DNA of 64,000 nt from Eublepharis macularius (Eukaryota > Chordata > Lepidosauria > Squamata > Eublepharidae): assembly GCF_028583425.1 (NCBI RefSeq), contig NC_072800.1, positions 11,669,001-11,733,000 on the forward strand, written 5' to 3'. Position numbers and translations under genes: made by a program. Position 1 is the first letter of the stretch; each line of letters begins with the position of its first letter. The notes below the pieces were generated by a model. It saw only the letters and a program-made list of their open reading frames with translations, had not been told where the DNA came from and ran no database searches. This document shows positions 32,516 through 43,169 of the stretch, in pieces.

Positions 32516-33138
32516 AAGAAGATTTTTTTTATTTCAAGTTTATTAGAAATAGCAAGTTGTAGACAGAGGAGAAGGAAGGGGAGAAGGAAGGTTTTTAGGG
32601 AAGTTAAAGGAGGGTAGGGGAGGTTAGATTTGATTTCTAGTTATTGTTAATTAAATTTGAAGTTTTTAAGGGTTATAAGAGAGAGAGTAACTATAAAAAA
32701 AGGTTTTGTTTGTAAGGCATAATTTAAAAACTTAATAGGAGTTGTTTGCATTTAACTAGACTTAAATTAGTTCATCAGTAAGTTAGAATATTATATATTG
32801 GGTTTATTGGGGGAAATATAGTTCATTGTTATTTCACTAGTTGTAAGACAGTAATACTTGAGCTGCCAAGTTCTTGGAATCATACTGCATAATTACTAAA
32901 TTGTAATAGTGTTATATTTGATAATTTGTAATAAGTAAGTTTATTGTTGAATACAGCCAAAAATAATAAGAGAAAAAAATAAAAGCAAGTATTTACAAAT
33001 AATTAATAAATAGTTTTAAGATATATTTAATAATGCTGCTTTATTGTTATTAAAAGTTGTTATCGCTGTTTAAGAGAATATAATAACAAGTATTTGCATA
33101 ATTGATACTAATTATCCTTGCTAATTTTTTTTAAAAAA
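32035..33138 (+). other. Long purine-rich inter-ORF spacer of the inner L1
   Basis: About 1.1 kb separates ORF1 and ORF2. It contains GGGAGAAGGGAGGGAGGAAG-type purine tracts near 32335-32390, repeated near 32565-32630, and a (CA)n(TA)n run (about 32480-32514). No open frame of note. The outer L1 has a similar spacer at 46686-47630. Confidence 0.7.
32480..32514. repeat. (CA)n(TA)n microsatellite
   Basis: A run of about ten CA units passes directly into seven TA units inside the L1 spacer. Confidence 0.9.
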
Positions 33139-33400
33139 ATGATATCTAGTTTAAAAGTTATTTCATTCAATGTCCATGGTCTTGGGAATCCGATTAAAAG
33201 AAAGCGAGTAACTACCAATCTGACCAAGACAAGAGCAGATATAATACTTCTTCAGGAAACACATCTACATGCTCAAGGTATTCAAAATTTGAAAACAAAT
33301 CATTACCAACAACAATATCATGCAGCAGGGGCATCTAAGGCAAGGGGGGGTCTCTATTTTACTCTCTAATAATGTGCACTTTTATCTCAAAGATACACGG
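33139..33400 (+). pseudogene. L1 ORF2 5' end of the inner element
   Basis: The start ATG at 33139 opens the endonuclease domain: SFNVHGLGNPIKRKR, then a QETHLHAQ catalytic motif. After a one-base shift in a G-run (about 33346) the domain continues (ILLSNNVHFYLKDTR). The Harbinger transposon interrupts it at 33401, and the rest follows from 41470. Confidence 0.85.
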
Positions 33401-33814
33401 GCAGCCCAATCCTAAGAGGGGCGGGGAAACTGAATAGGAACCGAACTAAGGCTTGCGACGGCGCATCCGGCCCTTACGCCCGCGTAAGTGGCCCTCCGCC
33501 CGCGCTGGGACGCGGCGCTGGCCCGCCGGCGGGCCAGCACCGGTGCAAGCCACAGGTGCCCGGGCGGCGGCGCAGGAGTGGCGTAGAGCCCTACGCCGAC
33601 GCAGGGGGGGCGGGGAACAAGGCGGGGTCAGAGTTAGTCCGCTCCCTAAGCTCCTCCAGAAGCGGGAACGCCCACAGCGGCGCAAAAAAGCTACGCCACG
33701 GAAAAAGAAGGCGTAGCCCATAGGCGTCCATGGAACGGCGAAAAATCAGCCCCCTCTCTGAGCGCCCCGCCCCGCCCCTATGGCCCGAAGGAGCATAGGA
33801 TGAGAACTATCCCG

Positions 33815-34860
33815 GGGACCAATCAGCGTGCGCGCCCGGCGTGGACGAGCCCCCCTCTCTGCACCCAATCATCTGAGAACCCGCCCTACAAAACATCCGG
33901 CCAGCGCCGCCCAAACCCCCAGGTAAGTGAGCACTCTGCCGGAGGCTCTGCCCGTGTGCTGAGTGGCATTGCCCCTTTGAAAACCGAAACGGGCTGAGGG
34001 CATTCACGTTGGCAGGCGCAGAATGCACTCGGGGGACTTTGCGAAAAAATGGGGGAACTTCTCGTAAAGGGGAAGAGGTGCAAATGTCTGCCTAACTCCC
34101 TTTCTACCGTGATAGAAAGAATGACTCAACATCTAACTGGACTCATGCACGCTAGTTGCTTCTAACTAAGCACAAACAAACTAACCCTTCAGTGACAGAA
34201 GGGAATGACACTTTGCAAATTAACCGCATGCTCTCCCGTTTCCTTGCAGGTGCCCTGACTCTGGCGCTCCCACCTGGTGATGACCGACGGAGCGCTGACA
34301 GGTGAGGAGGAGGTGGGGGGGGTGTTCCGCAGATTAGTGCAAACCGCCCATTCACCTGAACCCACCCGCTCACTTGCCGCTTTGGGTGAGGCCCAGCAGG
34401 GGTGGGGGGCAACCATGGCCGCCCCTGGCTGCCTCAGAGGCAGGCGCCTCGAAAACCACATGTGACCAGGTGTTTGTTGTGACCAGCTCATTCCCTCCCA
34501 TAAAGGTAAAGGCTTCCCAAGGCCGAGTGCATCCTCGCCAGACTGTCAGGCATCAGCTGCTGCCCTCGACCATGTGCAACCCCCCCGGATGGCGGAGTGT
34601 GGGGCTTGCCTCAGCAGTAGAATGAGGTAAAGCCCACATGTGTCTTTTTCTCCCGCAGGCACGTCCAGGGCATGGCTGCTCCCCCGCGCCCCGCCCTCCC
34701 CAAACATCTCTGACGGACGGTTGGCTGCAGCCCAGGAAGCACCGTCGCGCCGCGGCCTGCATCCCAGCCCCGCCCCTCCGAGCGGGAAGGAGGGCTGTGT
34801 GGAATGCTCCGGCTCCCTCGCCAGCCTAAACGCAAGCCCGCTTTTTCCAGTGCAATAAAA
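33815..34860 (+). other. Possible short spliced transcript at the left side of the Harbinger
   Basis: Two CCAAT boxes (GACCAATCAGCG near 33818, CACCCAATCATC near 33862) precede a donor (CCCCCAG|GTAAGT at about 33921). An exon with good borders (TTCCTTGCAG...GACAG|GTGAGG, 34250-34302) contains ATG ACC GAC. A last exon starts after TCTCCCGCAG (about 34660), with AATAAA at about 34854. Joining the last two exons gives an open frame of about 73 codons whose stop overlaps the AATAAA. The product is Pro/Ser/Ala-rich and unrecognised, and it may be non-coding. Confidence 0.35.
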
Positions 34861-36189
34861 CGAGATGTACAACAACTGCCTTCTGTGTCTGCGAGTCTGA
34901 CTTCGTCCTCCGCCCCTCCCCCAACACTCCCGTCACATATCTCCACCTGCACATTGCCACAAATGTATCCGACACACCCCGTCTTGCCTCCCCGCCCCCT
35001 CCCTCCCCTCACAGTAACGCCCCCTCCCTCCCTCCTCCTCCCCCCTCCTCCTCTGTATTTGACCAGTGTCTGTACCACCCATCTGCCGAAGAGAACTTGA
35101 TTCTCAGAAGCCTATGCTACAATAAAATTGGTTAGTTTTAAAGGTGCTACGGGACCCTTTTTGAATTCGCTACCACAGGCTAACACGGCTAACCCCCCTG
35201 CATCTATGGCCAGGTAGAGGGTTGGGGCGGGGCATGTGAGCGGGGAGGGGGAACAATCCCTGGTGGGGAGAGTAGCTGGCACCCGATAAGCCAGGGAGAG
35301 GGTGGTGCGAGCTGCCGCTGCAAGGGGGCGGGAGATGGCAGGGGAAACGGTCCGCTCGCTGGAACCCTAGCCCCACCAGTGGAGAATCCAGGGTGGTGGC
35401 AGGCGGATGCCATATCCCGGGCAGGAGGTCTCGTGCGCCTGGGGAGGGTCGCCCCCATCGCAGCCGCAGCCCCAGCAACACAGTCCCGTGAGCGGCCGCC
35501 TCCCAGAGTGGGTCCAGCCCCTCGGGCGTCTGCAGCAGCCCCATTGGTCATTCCAACACCTTCCACCCCAGGGCGTCCTGCCTCGCATCCAATCCTGTGG
35601 GGCAGTTGCGAGGCCCCCGCACCAACACAGCGTGGTTGTTGGGAGGGAAGGGGTGCGTCCGAGGCTGCCTGTGGCTCCGCCCTGGCCCGGCGCCGTCTCC
35701 TGTGTTCAGCAATTGTGGCCGCTCGCGTTGCCCTGCCGGGGGGGGGAACCACTCCTAGGCTGCCAGCCCCGCCAATCCTGCAGGGAAGGCCGCTGGCCCC
35801 GCCCACAGGGGCAGTGGAAGAGCGCACCAGCTGCGCAAAGTGGCCAAAATGCGGGAGCCCGAGGCCCCCCGGCTGGCTGCCACAGCGCGCCCCTCCCCCG
35901 GCCGGGCCATGCAGGCTGGGTGGCCACCCCAGGCCCCGGGAGGGCCCCCCGATGGCAGGTTGCATGACTGCCCCAGCTCAGGGTGGCATGCCAGGCAGGG
36001 CAGGTGCGTTAGGGCAATATGGAAGACATGCCAGAGTGGCCCCTGGCCAGTCCTTGTGCATCCTAAGCACCCCCCCCTCTTGGAAGGGATGCGCTGTCAC
36101 CGCGGGCCTGGTCATGCGCTCATGGTGCCAGGGCAGGATATGGCTGGCAGTTCACCAAAGTATCGCAGGCAGGCACGGGTCCATGGGTA

Positions 36190-36195
36190 GATGAG
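36190..36195 (-). terminator. Probable poly(A) signal of the Harbinger transposase gene
   Basis: Minus-strand AATAAA (GGGAATAAAGCTC) downstream of the transposase stop at 37700. If used, the transposase transcript runs antisense across the whole third gene at 36511-37436. Confidence 0.45.
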
Positions 36196-36510
36196 CTTTA
36201 TTCCCAGTCCCACGGCGCACCGTACGGCCAGGCCCAAGGGTTCGCGTCCTGCAAGGATGCACCTGAGCAGCACAGCATCCCCGAAAGGGAAGAGGGCCCT
36301 GGGGCCATAGGAAGCCAACCACCGCGGCCCCCTCCCCTCCAACCCACAGGTCTGAGCCGGGGGGCCTGTGCTGAACCTATCCATGAACTATGCAGCTGCC
36401 AGACAGAAGATGGGGAATTGTTACATCTCAGACCCTCCAAGGTCATGCCGGCGGGCGGTGTAGTTCGGCGGGCAGCACAGAAACACTATACCCACAGCGG
36501 TTCTGGCTGC

Positions 36511-36754
36511 ATGGAGGGCGACGGGTGGCGGGAGCAGTGGGCGGCCAGGCTCGGGGCCCAGCTCATTGCCAAGGCAGCCGGGAATGACCTCCTGGCAGAT
36601 GAGGGTGCGATGACTGCGCGGCCAGTTTACCTGGAGGAGCTCTTCCCTGGCCGTGCGGAGGAGGCCCACCTCATACGAGCGTGGCTAGACGCGGCGCTGT
36701 GCGAGGTGGAGCATGACCTCCTGGAAGAGGAGGTGGCTGCGGGCCCCGCGCGCA
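36511..36754 (+). CDS. Harbinger-borne gene of unknown function, exon 1
   Basis: The ATG at 36511 (GGCTGCATGG) opens MEGDGWREQWAARLGAQLIA. An Ala/Leu/Glu-rich helical domain of about 80 residues follows, ending ...EEVAAGPAR before a GTAAGT donor at 36755 (phase 1). I know no family with this sequence. It may be an accessory protein of the transposon. The open frame extends upstream to 36418, so an earlier start cannot be excluded. Confidence 0.6.
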
Positions 36755-36930
36755 GTAAGTCGGGGTCCTCGGCGCCATCTGGGGGGCCTCCTCCGCTGCC
36801 ACAGAGGGCAGGCCGTAAGGGCCCGGAGGCGTCCCAGCCACTTCCGTCGAGGCGCAGGTTGCAGGTGCTTGCAGCACATGCCGGGCTGCCACCAACGGGT
36901 GCCCCCCCTCCCTCTCTCCCCCCTCTGCAG

Positions 36931-37008
36931 GGACCATCAATGACAGGTGGATGTCTGCCATGGACCGGGTTCATGGGGCATTCCAGCAGGCGCGGGCAGC
37001 GGCACCAT
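36931..37008 (+). CDS. Harbinger-borne gene of unknown function, exon 2
   Basis: The exon follows acceptor CCCCTCTGCAG and ends before GTGAAT, 78 bp, phase 1 in and 1 out. It encodes R-TINDRWMSAMDRVHGAFQQA-RAAAP, a short amphipathic helix containing Trp. The borders were chosen because they keep the frame into exon 3. The alternative of reading through reaches a stop at 37097. Confidence 0.55.
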
Positions 37009-37128
37009 GTGAATCTCGACAACAGGAGGGGCACGGGCATGTGGGGTGGGGCGGCCTGCAGCCGCGACGACAACCCCAGAGCCCACCGGGGCCCTGACGC
37101 TCCCATCCCCCACCTCTTGCCCCCACAG

Positions 37129-37436
37129 CAGCGCCCGCCCGGAGCCCCTCGCCAGATGAGGAGGAACTTGGGAGGGGCTTCACCGCCTGGTCTCCACCCC
37201 ACTACCCGCCACCTGCTGAAGACCCAGAGGGTGACCCAGTGGAGGGGCCTGGCAGGAAGCGGCTGAAGCTGGAGCCCGTCCCCGCGGACGGCCGGGCAGC
37301 TGCTGATATGCCATCCCAGGCACAGGCATCTGGGACCCCAGCCGGGCCCCTGCTCTGTAATGGGGATGCCGTGGCGGGGCCGCTGGCCTCCCCCTGCTCC
37401 GACGCGCTACCTAGCCCTCACCCTCCTGGCTGCTGA
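37129..37436 (+). CDS. Harbinger-borne gene of unknown function, last exon
   Basis: After CCCCCACAG the frame reads SPSPDEEELGRGFTAWSPPH, then PPPAEDPEGDPVEG and a basic GRKRLKLEP motif that could be a nuclear localisation signal. A Pro/Ala-rich tail follows to the TGA at 37434. AATAAA follows near 37500. Joined with the other two exons the protein has about 209 residues. The acidic plus basic layout suggests a nuclear protein, but this is inference. Confidence 0.6.
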
Positions 37437-37699
37437 GGCCGGGGTTCTGGGTTGGCAAGCTGCTCTCTGGGCGCCTGATGCGGCCCTGGAATCGATTGGG
37501 AATAAAGCCAAGTTCGTTAACCGCTCTTCCAGTGCAGCCCGTCCATGGGGGGCGGTGGCTGCTGGCCGGGGCGACTTTCCCATGCTCTCTACATGCAGGG
37601 GTCGAGGGAGCGGGGACTCGGAGGGGCCGCCTGGGACACCATAGGGGCGTAAAGGGCGAGTGTTTGGCCAGCCGAGCCCCCCATGGCCAGGCATGGCCC

Positions 37700-38097
37700 T
37701 CAGCGCGCAGCATGCCACAGGTGCTCCGCGACCCTGTCTCGCACAGCTCGGTCATGCTCCTGGGGCTCTGCAGGGGCGTCAGGAGAAAGGCGACCGGCGG
37801 GCGGCAGCCAGGGGTCCTCGCCTGGGCCCTCTGTGGCTGGCAAGGGGAGCTGCTGGCGCACAGCAATATTGTGCAGCATGACACAGGCAGCCACGAGCTT
37901 GGCGAAGGTGAACGGCTGCATGGCCAGGCGGCCGCCCGTGTGATGGAGGCATCTGAAGCGCATTTTCAGCTGACCGAAAGCACGTTCGATCACCATCCTC
38001 GTGCGCCGGTGGGCCTGGTTGTAGTTGGCTCTGTCGGCGGGCTCATCCGCAGGGTATGGCGTCAGGAGGTAAGGCAGCAATGGATAGCCACGGTCAC
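37700..38097 (-). CDS. PIF/Harbinger transposase, exon 2
   Basis: The exon starts after CTCCCCTTGCAG, completing a split Gly codon to give GDRGYPLLPYLLTPYP. It then has ANYNQAHRRTRMVIERAFGQ, which carries the catalytic Glu (about residue 362), and LKMRFRCLH. The C-terminal part is Pro-rich and ends at 37700. This is the DDE_Tnp_4 (HARBI1-like) fold. The intron of 73 bp (38098-38170, GT...AG) lies at the usual GDRGY position. Confidence 0.88.
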
Positions 38098-38170
38098 CTG
38101 CAAGGGGAGGCGGTGTTAGGATCTCCCTTCCCATCCCCGTCCCCTCACAGCTCCCCCACCAACTCCTGAC

Positions 38171-39143
38171 CTAGGAGCCAGCCTCTCCCCTCAGGCCATG
38201 ATGACAGGAGCCTGTTCAGGCCGGAGGTGGTGAAGATCTGTGCGTCGTGGACGCTTCCTGGGAACTTGGCAACGAGGTCCGTGAAGATCCCCTGGTGGTC
38301 ACAGGCTGCCTGGACGTTGATACTGTAGAACCGGTGCCAATTCCTGTAGACCTGCGGCTCCTCTCTGGGAGCGCATATGGCCACATGCGTGCAGTCGACT
38401 GCTCCAATCACATTGGGGAAGCCTGCAAGGGAGGAGAAGCCAGCCCGGATGGGTGCCAACTCTGCCTCCGAGGTGGGAAAGTGGATGTGCTCGCGGATCC
38501 GACCAACTAGGGCGTCCAGGAAGGCATGCAGGCAGCGGCTGGCGGATGACTGGGAGACCTCCAAGGCCTCAGCCATCACTCCCTGGAAGGAGCCGGTCGC
38601 AAGGTAGCGGAGGGACAGCAGGACCCTCTGGAGGACGGGGATGCCCCGGGGAGCCGCAGCTTGCCCCTGAAGGGCGGGCGCGAGCTCCTCGCACAGAGCC
38701 TGTATGGCTGCCCTGTCCAGACGGAAGCGGTCCAGGCAAGTCATGTCGCCCAGGAGCAGGGATGGCACCCTGGCCTGGAACCGGCGGCGGCGTCTGAGGC
38801 GGCGCCGCCTGAGGGCCGCTCGGACAAACACGGCTGGCAGGAGGTGGCTGGTCCGGATGGCTGGGAGCCGCGGCGGCAGTGGCGGGCACCAGGCGGGGAT
38901 GATCGAGGTCCTGCCTGGAAGGAGCGCAGGTTGAGTTCCAGCACCCTGAACCCCCCCCCACGCACCTGGAAGCAGCAGGCCTACCGGTCTCAGCGGCCCG
39001 TTGCAAGTGGTGCTCAGGAGCAGGTCCTCTGTCCGCTGCATGGGCCGTCCCAGCCACCCTTCCCGGTCCTGCACCGCCTGTGCCCTCCTCCATCTTGCTG
39101 AGGGGATGGGTGGGCACATGACTAGGTGGCTGGTTCCCACCAC
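38171..39143 (-). CDS. PIF/Harbinger transposase, exon 1
   Basis: The 324-codon open frame ends in phase 1 before GTCAGG. The first 100 residues are variable and the real start may be internal or in an upstream exon. An Arg-rich segment (about 111-121) and a helix-turn-helix (LEVSQSSASRCLHAFLDAL, about 194-212) precede the catalytic domain. That domain has FPNVIGAVDCTHV (first Asp, about 250), YRNWHRFYSINVQAACD and KFPGSVHDAQIF (second Asp, about 300). With the Glu in exon 2 all three catalytic residues are present. The enzyme cuts and pastes the element, in this superfamily with a Myb-like partner. No frameshift is seen, so it may still be functional. Confidence 0.9.
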
Positions 39144-39182
39144 TTATCTCGGGGACCGGACATTCCAGCGGGCACTACCCCC

Positions 39183-39576
39183 ATGTCTGCTGAGAGCACT
39201 AGTGGCGGTGGAAGCCAGCGCCAGGCAAACTGGACGGAGGCTGAGAGAGTGCTGCTTTTTGGGCTCGTGGTGGAGAATGCGGAGGTCGCCCTGAGCACGC
39301 ACAGGGGCGCCTCGTCCCGGTCTCGACGACGGGCATTCTGGCAGATGGCAGCTGACAGGGTCTCGGCTGTGGGCAACGCGCCCCGCACTGCTCACTCGGC
39401 AATGAAGCGCTGGAATGATTCTTTCGGGCCCGCGCGCAAACGAGTGCGCCTCCTCATGTCTCAGGGGGTTCCTTATGAGCGGGCCCTTGACGAGGGGCTC
39501 CCAGGCCCAGAGGCGGTCATGTGAGCGGTCATCCTGGAGGCGGTGGTGGGCGGCCTGGGCGTTGAGGTCCTACCCG
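39183..39576 (+). pseudogene. Harbinger Myb/SANT-like protein, exon 1 (one in-frame stop)
   Basis: The ATG at 39183 starts 40 bp from the transposase frame on the other strand, a divergent pair. The product contains QRQANWTEAERVLLFGLVVE, SRSRRRAFWQMAADRVSAVG and TAHSAMKRWNDS, a three-helix MADF/Myb-SANT domain like that of NAIF1/MSANTD proteins, the known partners of Harbinger transposases. A TGA at 39522-39524 interrupts the frame. The following 17 codons (AVILEAVVGGLGVEVLP) still read well to a GTTAGT donor in phase 1, fitting exon 2. The stop is therefore probably a recent mutation, or a donor just before it is used. Confidence 0.75.
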
Positions 39577-39661
39577 GTTAGTATTTGTGGATTCAGGGAG
39601 GCGAGGGGGGGGGAACGCATGGATTGTGGCACATGTGTGACAGGGCCTCTCCCGTGAGTAG

Positions 39662-39841
39662 GCATGGCCCCTGAGGGTCCAGACCCAAGCCAGGCGGAGG
39701 CAGAGGAAGCGGAGTCTGTGCCCCCCCTGGCAGAGAGCGGGGCCCAGGAACAGGCAGCCCTTCCACCGCCACAGCAAGCCCCTGCTGCCAGCGACGAGGA
39801 GCCTCAACCGGGCCCGTCGGGGGGCATGGATCCGGAGCACG
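39662..39841 (+). CDS. Harbinger Myb/SANT-like protein, exon 2
   Basis: The exon lies between acceptor CCGTGAGTAG and donor GTATGT, phase 1 on both sides. It encodes an acidic Glu/Ala/Pro-rich linker (MAPEGPDPSQAEAEEAESVP and on to GPSGGMDPEHG). Such a flexible linker is typical between the DNA-binding and partner-binding parts of these proteins. Confidence 0.7.
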
Positions 39842-40068
39842 GTATGTATCTGTGGCCCTGCTGCTGGTGGGGCCAGGGACCGGCTCGGCCACCGGCCTCG
39901 GCCACACATCCAAGGCCCCTCATGGCGCCGACCGGTCTCAAGACGAGGGGCTGCGGCCGCAGCTGGAATGGGTGTGCTTGGCCCGGCTCGGTGGCCTGTG
40001 GCAGCCCATGTTGGGCCGCTGCTCTTCCCTCCCTGGGGCCTCTTCCCACCCATGTCTCGCTCCAGCAG

Positions 40069-40727
40069 GGACCATGCGCCTGGAGATAGGCGGGGAGGTG
40101 ATTGACCAGCTGCGCGAGCTGCCACCCTCCCAGAGGACCTCTGGTGCCGGAGCGGCTCTCCTGCAGTCGTTCGGCTTCCCTGTGTCGGTGGAGGGTGAAG
40201 GTGGCCCTGGGACTCCGCCGGTTCAGGACACCTCATCGACAGAGCCGCTCGAGGAGCTGTCCCAGCCTGCAGCACCATCCCCTCCAGCCCCCCTGCCCCC
40301 GGGTGCCATGGGCCGTGTGCGGGAAGGACCTGGCTCCGCCTCTGAGGGGGAGGGGCCCATGGAGGGGGTCCTTCCAGGCGCACGGGCTCGCGGCCCCCGC
40401 CCTGCCCAGCGGCTTCCCCCGACACTAGCCGCAATGTGGGCGGCGATCAAGAGGGAGCGGCTAGAGGTGCACGCTGCATGGGAGGAGGCGAACAACCGCG
40501 GCCGGGAGTTCATGGCTGCGGTACTGGAAGTGGGGGAAGGGCTCCGTGCCTCTCAAGCCCGTGCCGAAGCCCTGCTCGGGCGGCTCGTCGCCATCCTCGA
40601 CCCTCCGGCCCCACCCGCTGCAGCAGCTCCACCCGTCCCAGAGGCACCCCTCCCTCGGGCCCAGTTGCGTGCGAGAGGCCGGGCCCATGGACAGCCAAGG
40701 GGGTCCGGCCGCCGGCCTCGCCGGTGA
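40069..40727 (+). CDS. Harbinger Myb/SANT-like protein, last exon
   Basis: The exon starts after GCTCCAGCAG and continues the frame as TMRLEIGGEVIDQLRELPPS. A Pro/Ser-rich stretch and a long amphipathic helix follow (AAMWAAIKRERLEVHAAWEE, then NRGREFMAAVLEVGEGLRAS). The end is a basic Gly/Arg tail (QLRARGRAHGQPRGSGRRPR) with a TGA at 40725. AATAAA is at 40834-40839. The helix is the likely transposase-contact or dimerisation region. Total length would be about 410 residues. Confidence 0.72.
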
Positions 40728-43169
40728 CCGCCGCTGCCGCCTTGGGGGTGGGGTGGGGTGTTTTGCTGCACAGGCGGCTCTCCTACACGCCTCCCCTTCC
40801 TCACATCTGCTGGGGGAGGTGGGATGATATAATAATAAAGGCTGATTTCTGTGCAATGGGTGTCTGTGTTCTTTGCCTTGGGATGGGGACGAGGGGGCAG
40901 GCCCGCTGTGTCTGCCTCTTGGTGGCGGCCTCAGGCCAGCCCTCCCCTTCGGCGCCACTTGGGGGCTGTCCCCTGCTGCCAGAGACTAGCTGCTGCCCTG
41001 GATTCATCATGGCAGGGCGCCTGCCAGTCCCATGCCAACCTCTCGACACGGCCGCCACGGACTTGGTGCTACATTGGGCAAACGGGGGAGAGGCTCCTCA
41101 GACCACGCCCACCCTCTCCTTCCCAACTGCGAGCCCCGCCCGACGCATGAGCCGAGGCAGTCTGCCGGCATGGGCGCGGTTTGCCTGCTGCTCTGGGACC
41201 TGGCCGGGATCGCGTGCTGCCCATAGGCTGCGCCTTTCCTGGCCCCTCCCCCTGCCGCTTGTCAGGAACAGCGCCCTTTGGCTGCGCCTGGCGGCGGCCG
41301 CACATCAGACCTGCCCACAACACTTTCTGGTTCTCCAAATTTGCATCTCTGCGCCGCTGCGGGCGCCGCTGCGGCCACACTTTGCTGGCACAGGATCCGG
41401 CCCGGCGGCGCCGCCACACCACCAGTGCAGCCGAGCCGGCGTTGGGGCCGGCCATAGGATTGCGCTGTAAAAGATGTACAAGGCAGATCTGTATTCATCA
41501 AGGGCACAATAAATAATCAGATATATACATTTGGCTCAATTTATGCACCAAACCAGAACCAACTAACATTTATAGAAAATACACTTTTAAAACTTTCAAA
41601 ATTTCAAGAGGGAACACAGATAATAGGGGGCGACCTAAATTACATAATAAACAATAAACTGGATAGATCAAGACCCAAAAGCCACACATCTAAACACAAG
41701 AAAACACACACTAGATTAGCAAAAATACTGGAAAATAACCACTTAATTGACATATGGAGACATCAACATAAAAATGAGACGGACTATACTTATTACTCAC
41801 CCAAATACAAAATTTACACCAGAATTGATTACTTATTTACTTCAAACACGTCTATAAATAATATAAACAGCTTGGAAATAGGAAATCTGATCACGCTTGG
41901 GTGGAGTGCTCAATGATAGTAAATTAAGATCCCCCTAAACCAAAAAGGTGGTCACTAAATAAATATTTAATCACCAAACATGATCTAGTTAAAGAAATCA
42001 GCAATTACATAGAGTTAGCAATTACAGATAACTCAACGAATGACATTTCTCCTGGCATACTCTGGGACACAATCAAGACAGTTACTAGAGGTCACATATC
42101 TCTCTCTACTCAAGTAAATAAACAAAGAAATAAAATGAAACAAGATTTACAAGAAAACATAAAACTCTTAGAAACTGCTCATGAAAAAACAGGAAGCAAA
42201 AAGACATATAAGAAATTATTGTCTCAACGCAAGCTACTTGAAACATTAGATATCAATACAATTCAGAGAGATTTGCAATATGCTAAACAGAATTATTGGT
42301 TTAATTAACCCAAATCATTACATTTATTGTCCTATAAAATCAAAGAAAGGAAATCATTAAATTTAATTTAAAAAATTCAGGATGAGAAGGGTCAACCACA
42401 TACTAAGACACATGATATTATAAAAATATTTGAAAAATACTACACTCAACTTTATACATCTAAGAATCCAAATCAAGATAATATAACTCAGTTTTTACAG
42501 TCTCTCAAAAATTTAAAGAAACTTGATCTTGTTCATAAAGATTCATTAGACAGTACAATTACTCAACAAGAAGTGTTGGACGCAATAAAATCTTTACCAA
42601 ATAACAAAGCACCAGGTCCTGACGGATATCCATCTGAATTTTATAAAAAATTTGCAACTCTTATATGCAAACCACTAACTGATGCATGTAATGCTATTTT
42701 GGAACAGAGCTCAATGCCCCCAACTTGGGCTAATGCATCAATTATAATTATTCCAAAACTTGGTAAAGATGCCACCAAACCCAACTCTTACAGACCCATA
42801 TCGCTTTTAAATCAAGATTATAAAATATTTACCACAGTGATCACCAAAAGAATTAATTCCTTTATCTCTCAATACATACACCAAGATCAATCTGGTTTTA
42901 TTCCGCACAGGGACTTAATGAACAATATTTATAAAACCTTAAATTTGATTTCATATTGTCAAGGAAACGGTTTTGAGTCGGCTTTTCTATCTCTTGATAT
43001 TGAGAAAGCCTTTGACTCGGTTGAAATCTCATACCTCAAATTAACATTACAGCATATGGTTTTGGTAACAAATTTTTGAACATAATCAATACTATCTACT
43101 CCCAAGCCTCAGCACAAATTAAAATTATGACCAAATCTCCAGTAGAATTTATATTCAGAGAGGCACCAA

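Larger units (their letters stand above)
33402..41467 (+). mobile_element. 8-kb PIF/Harbinger DNA transposon with three genes
   Basis: The ends are CAGCCCAATCCTA (33402) and the inverse of CAGCGCAATCCTA (ending 41467). The inside is strikingly GC- and CpG-rich compared with the surrounding AT-rich L1. It carries a DDE transposase gene on the minus strand, a divergent Myb/SANT-like gene on the plus strand and a further spliced gene on the plus strand. It interrupts the endonuclease domain of an L1 ORF2. The flanks share AAAGATACACGG (33389-33400) and AAAGATGTACAAGG (41470-41483), longer than the 3-bp duplication usual for this superfamily. Confidence 0.88.

Noticed and set aside
35204..36194. 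Long overlapping open frames on both strands in the Harbinger (253 and 271 codons)
   Set aside because: They are Pro/Ala/Gly/Arg-rich, mutually overlapping and lack domains or splice support. GC-rich DNA with few stops explains them.
37700..39143. Domesticated host HARBI1 gene
   Set aside because: The frame lies inside a transposon with inverted ends inserted in an L1, together with its Myb partner, so it is an element gene rather than the single-copy host gene.
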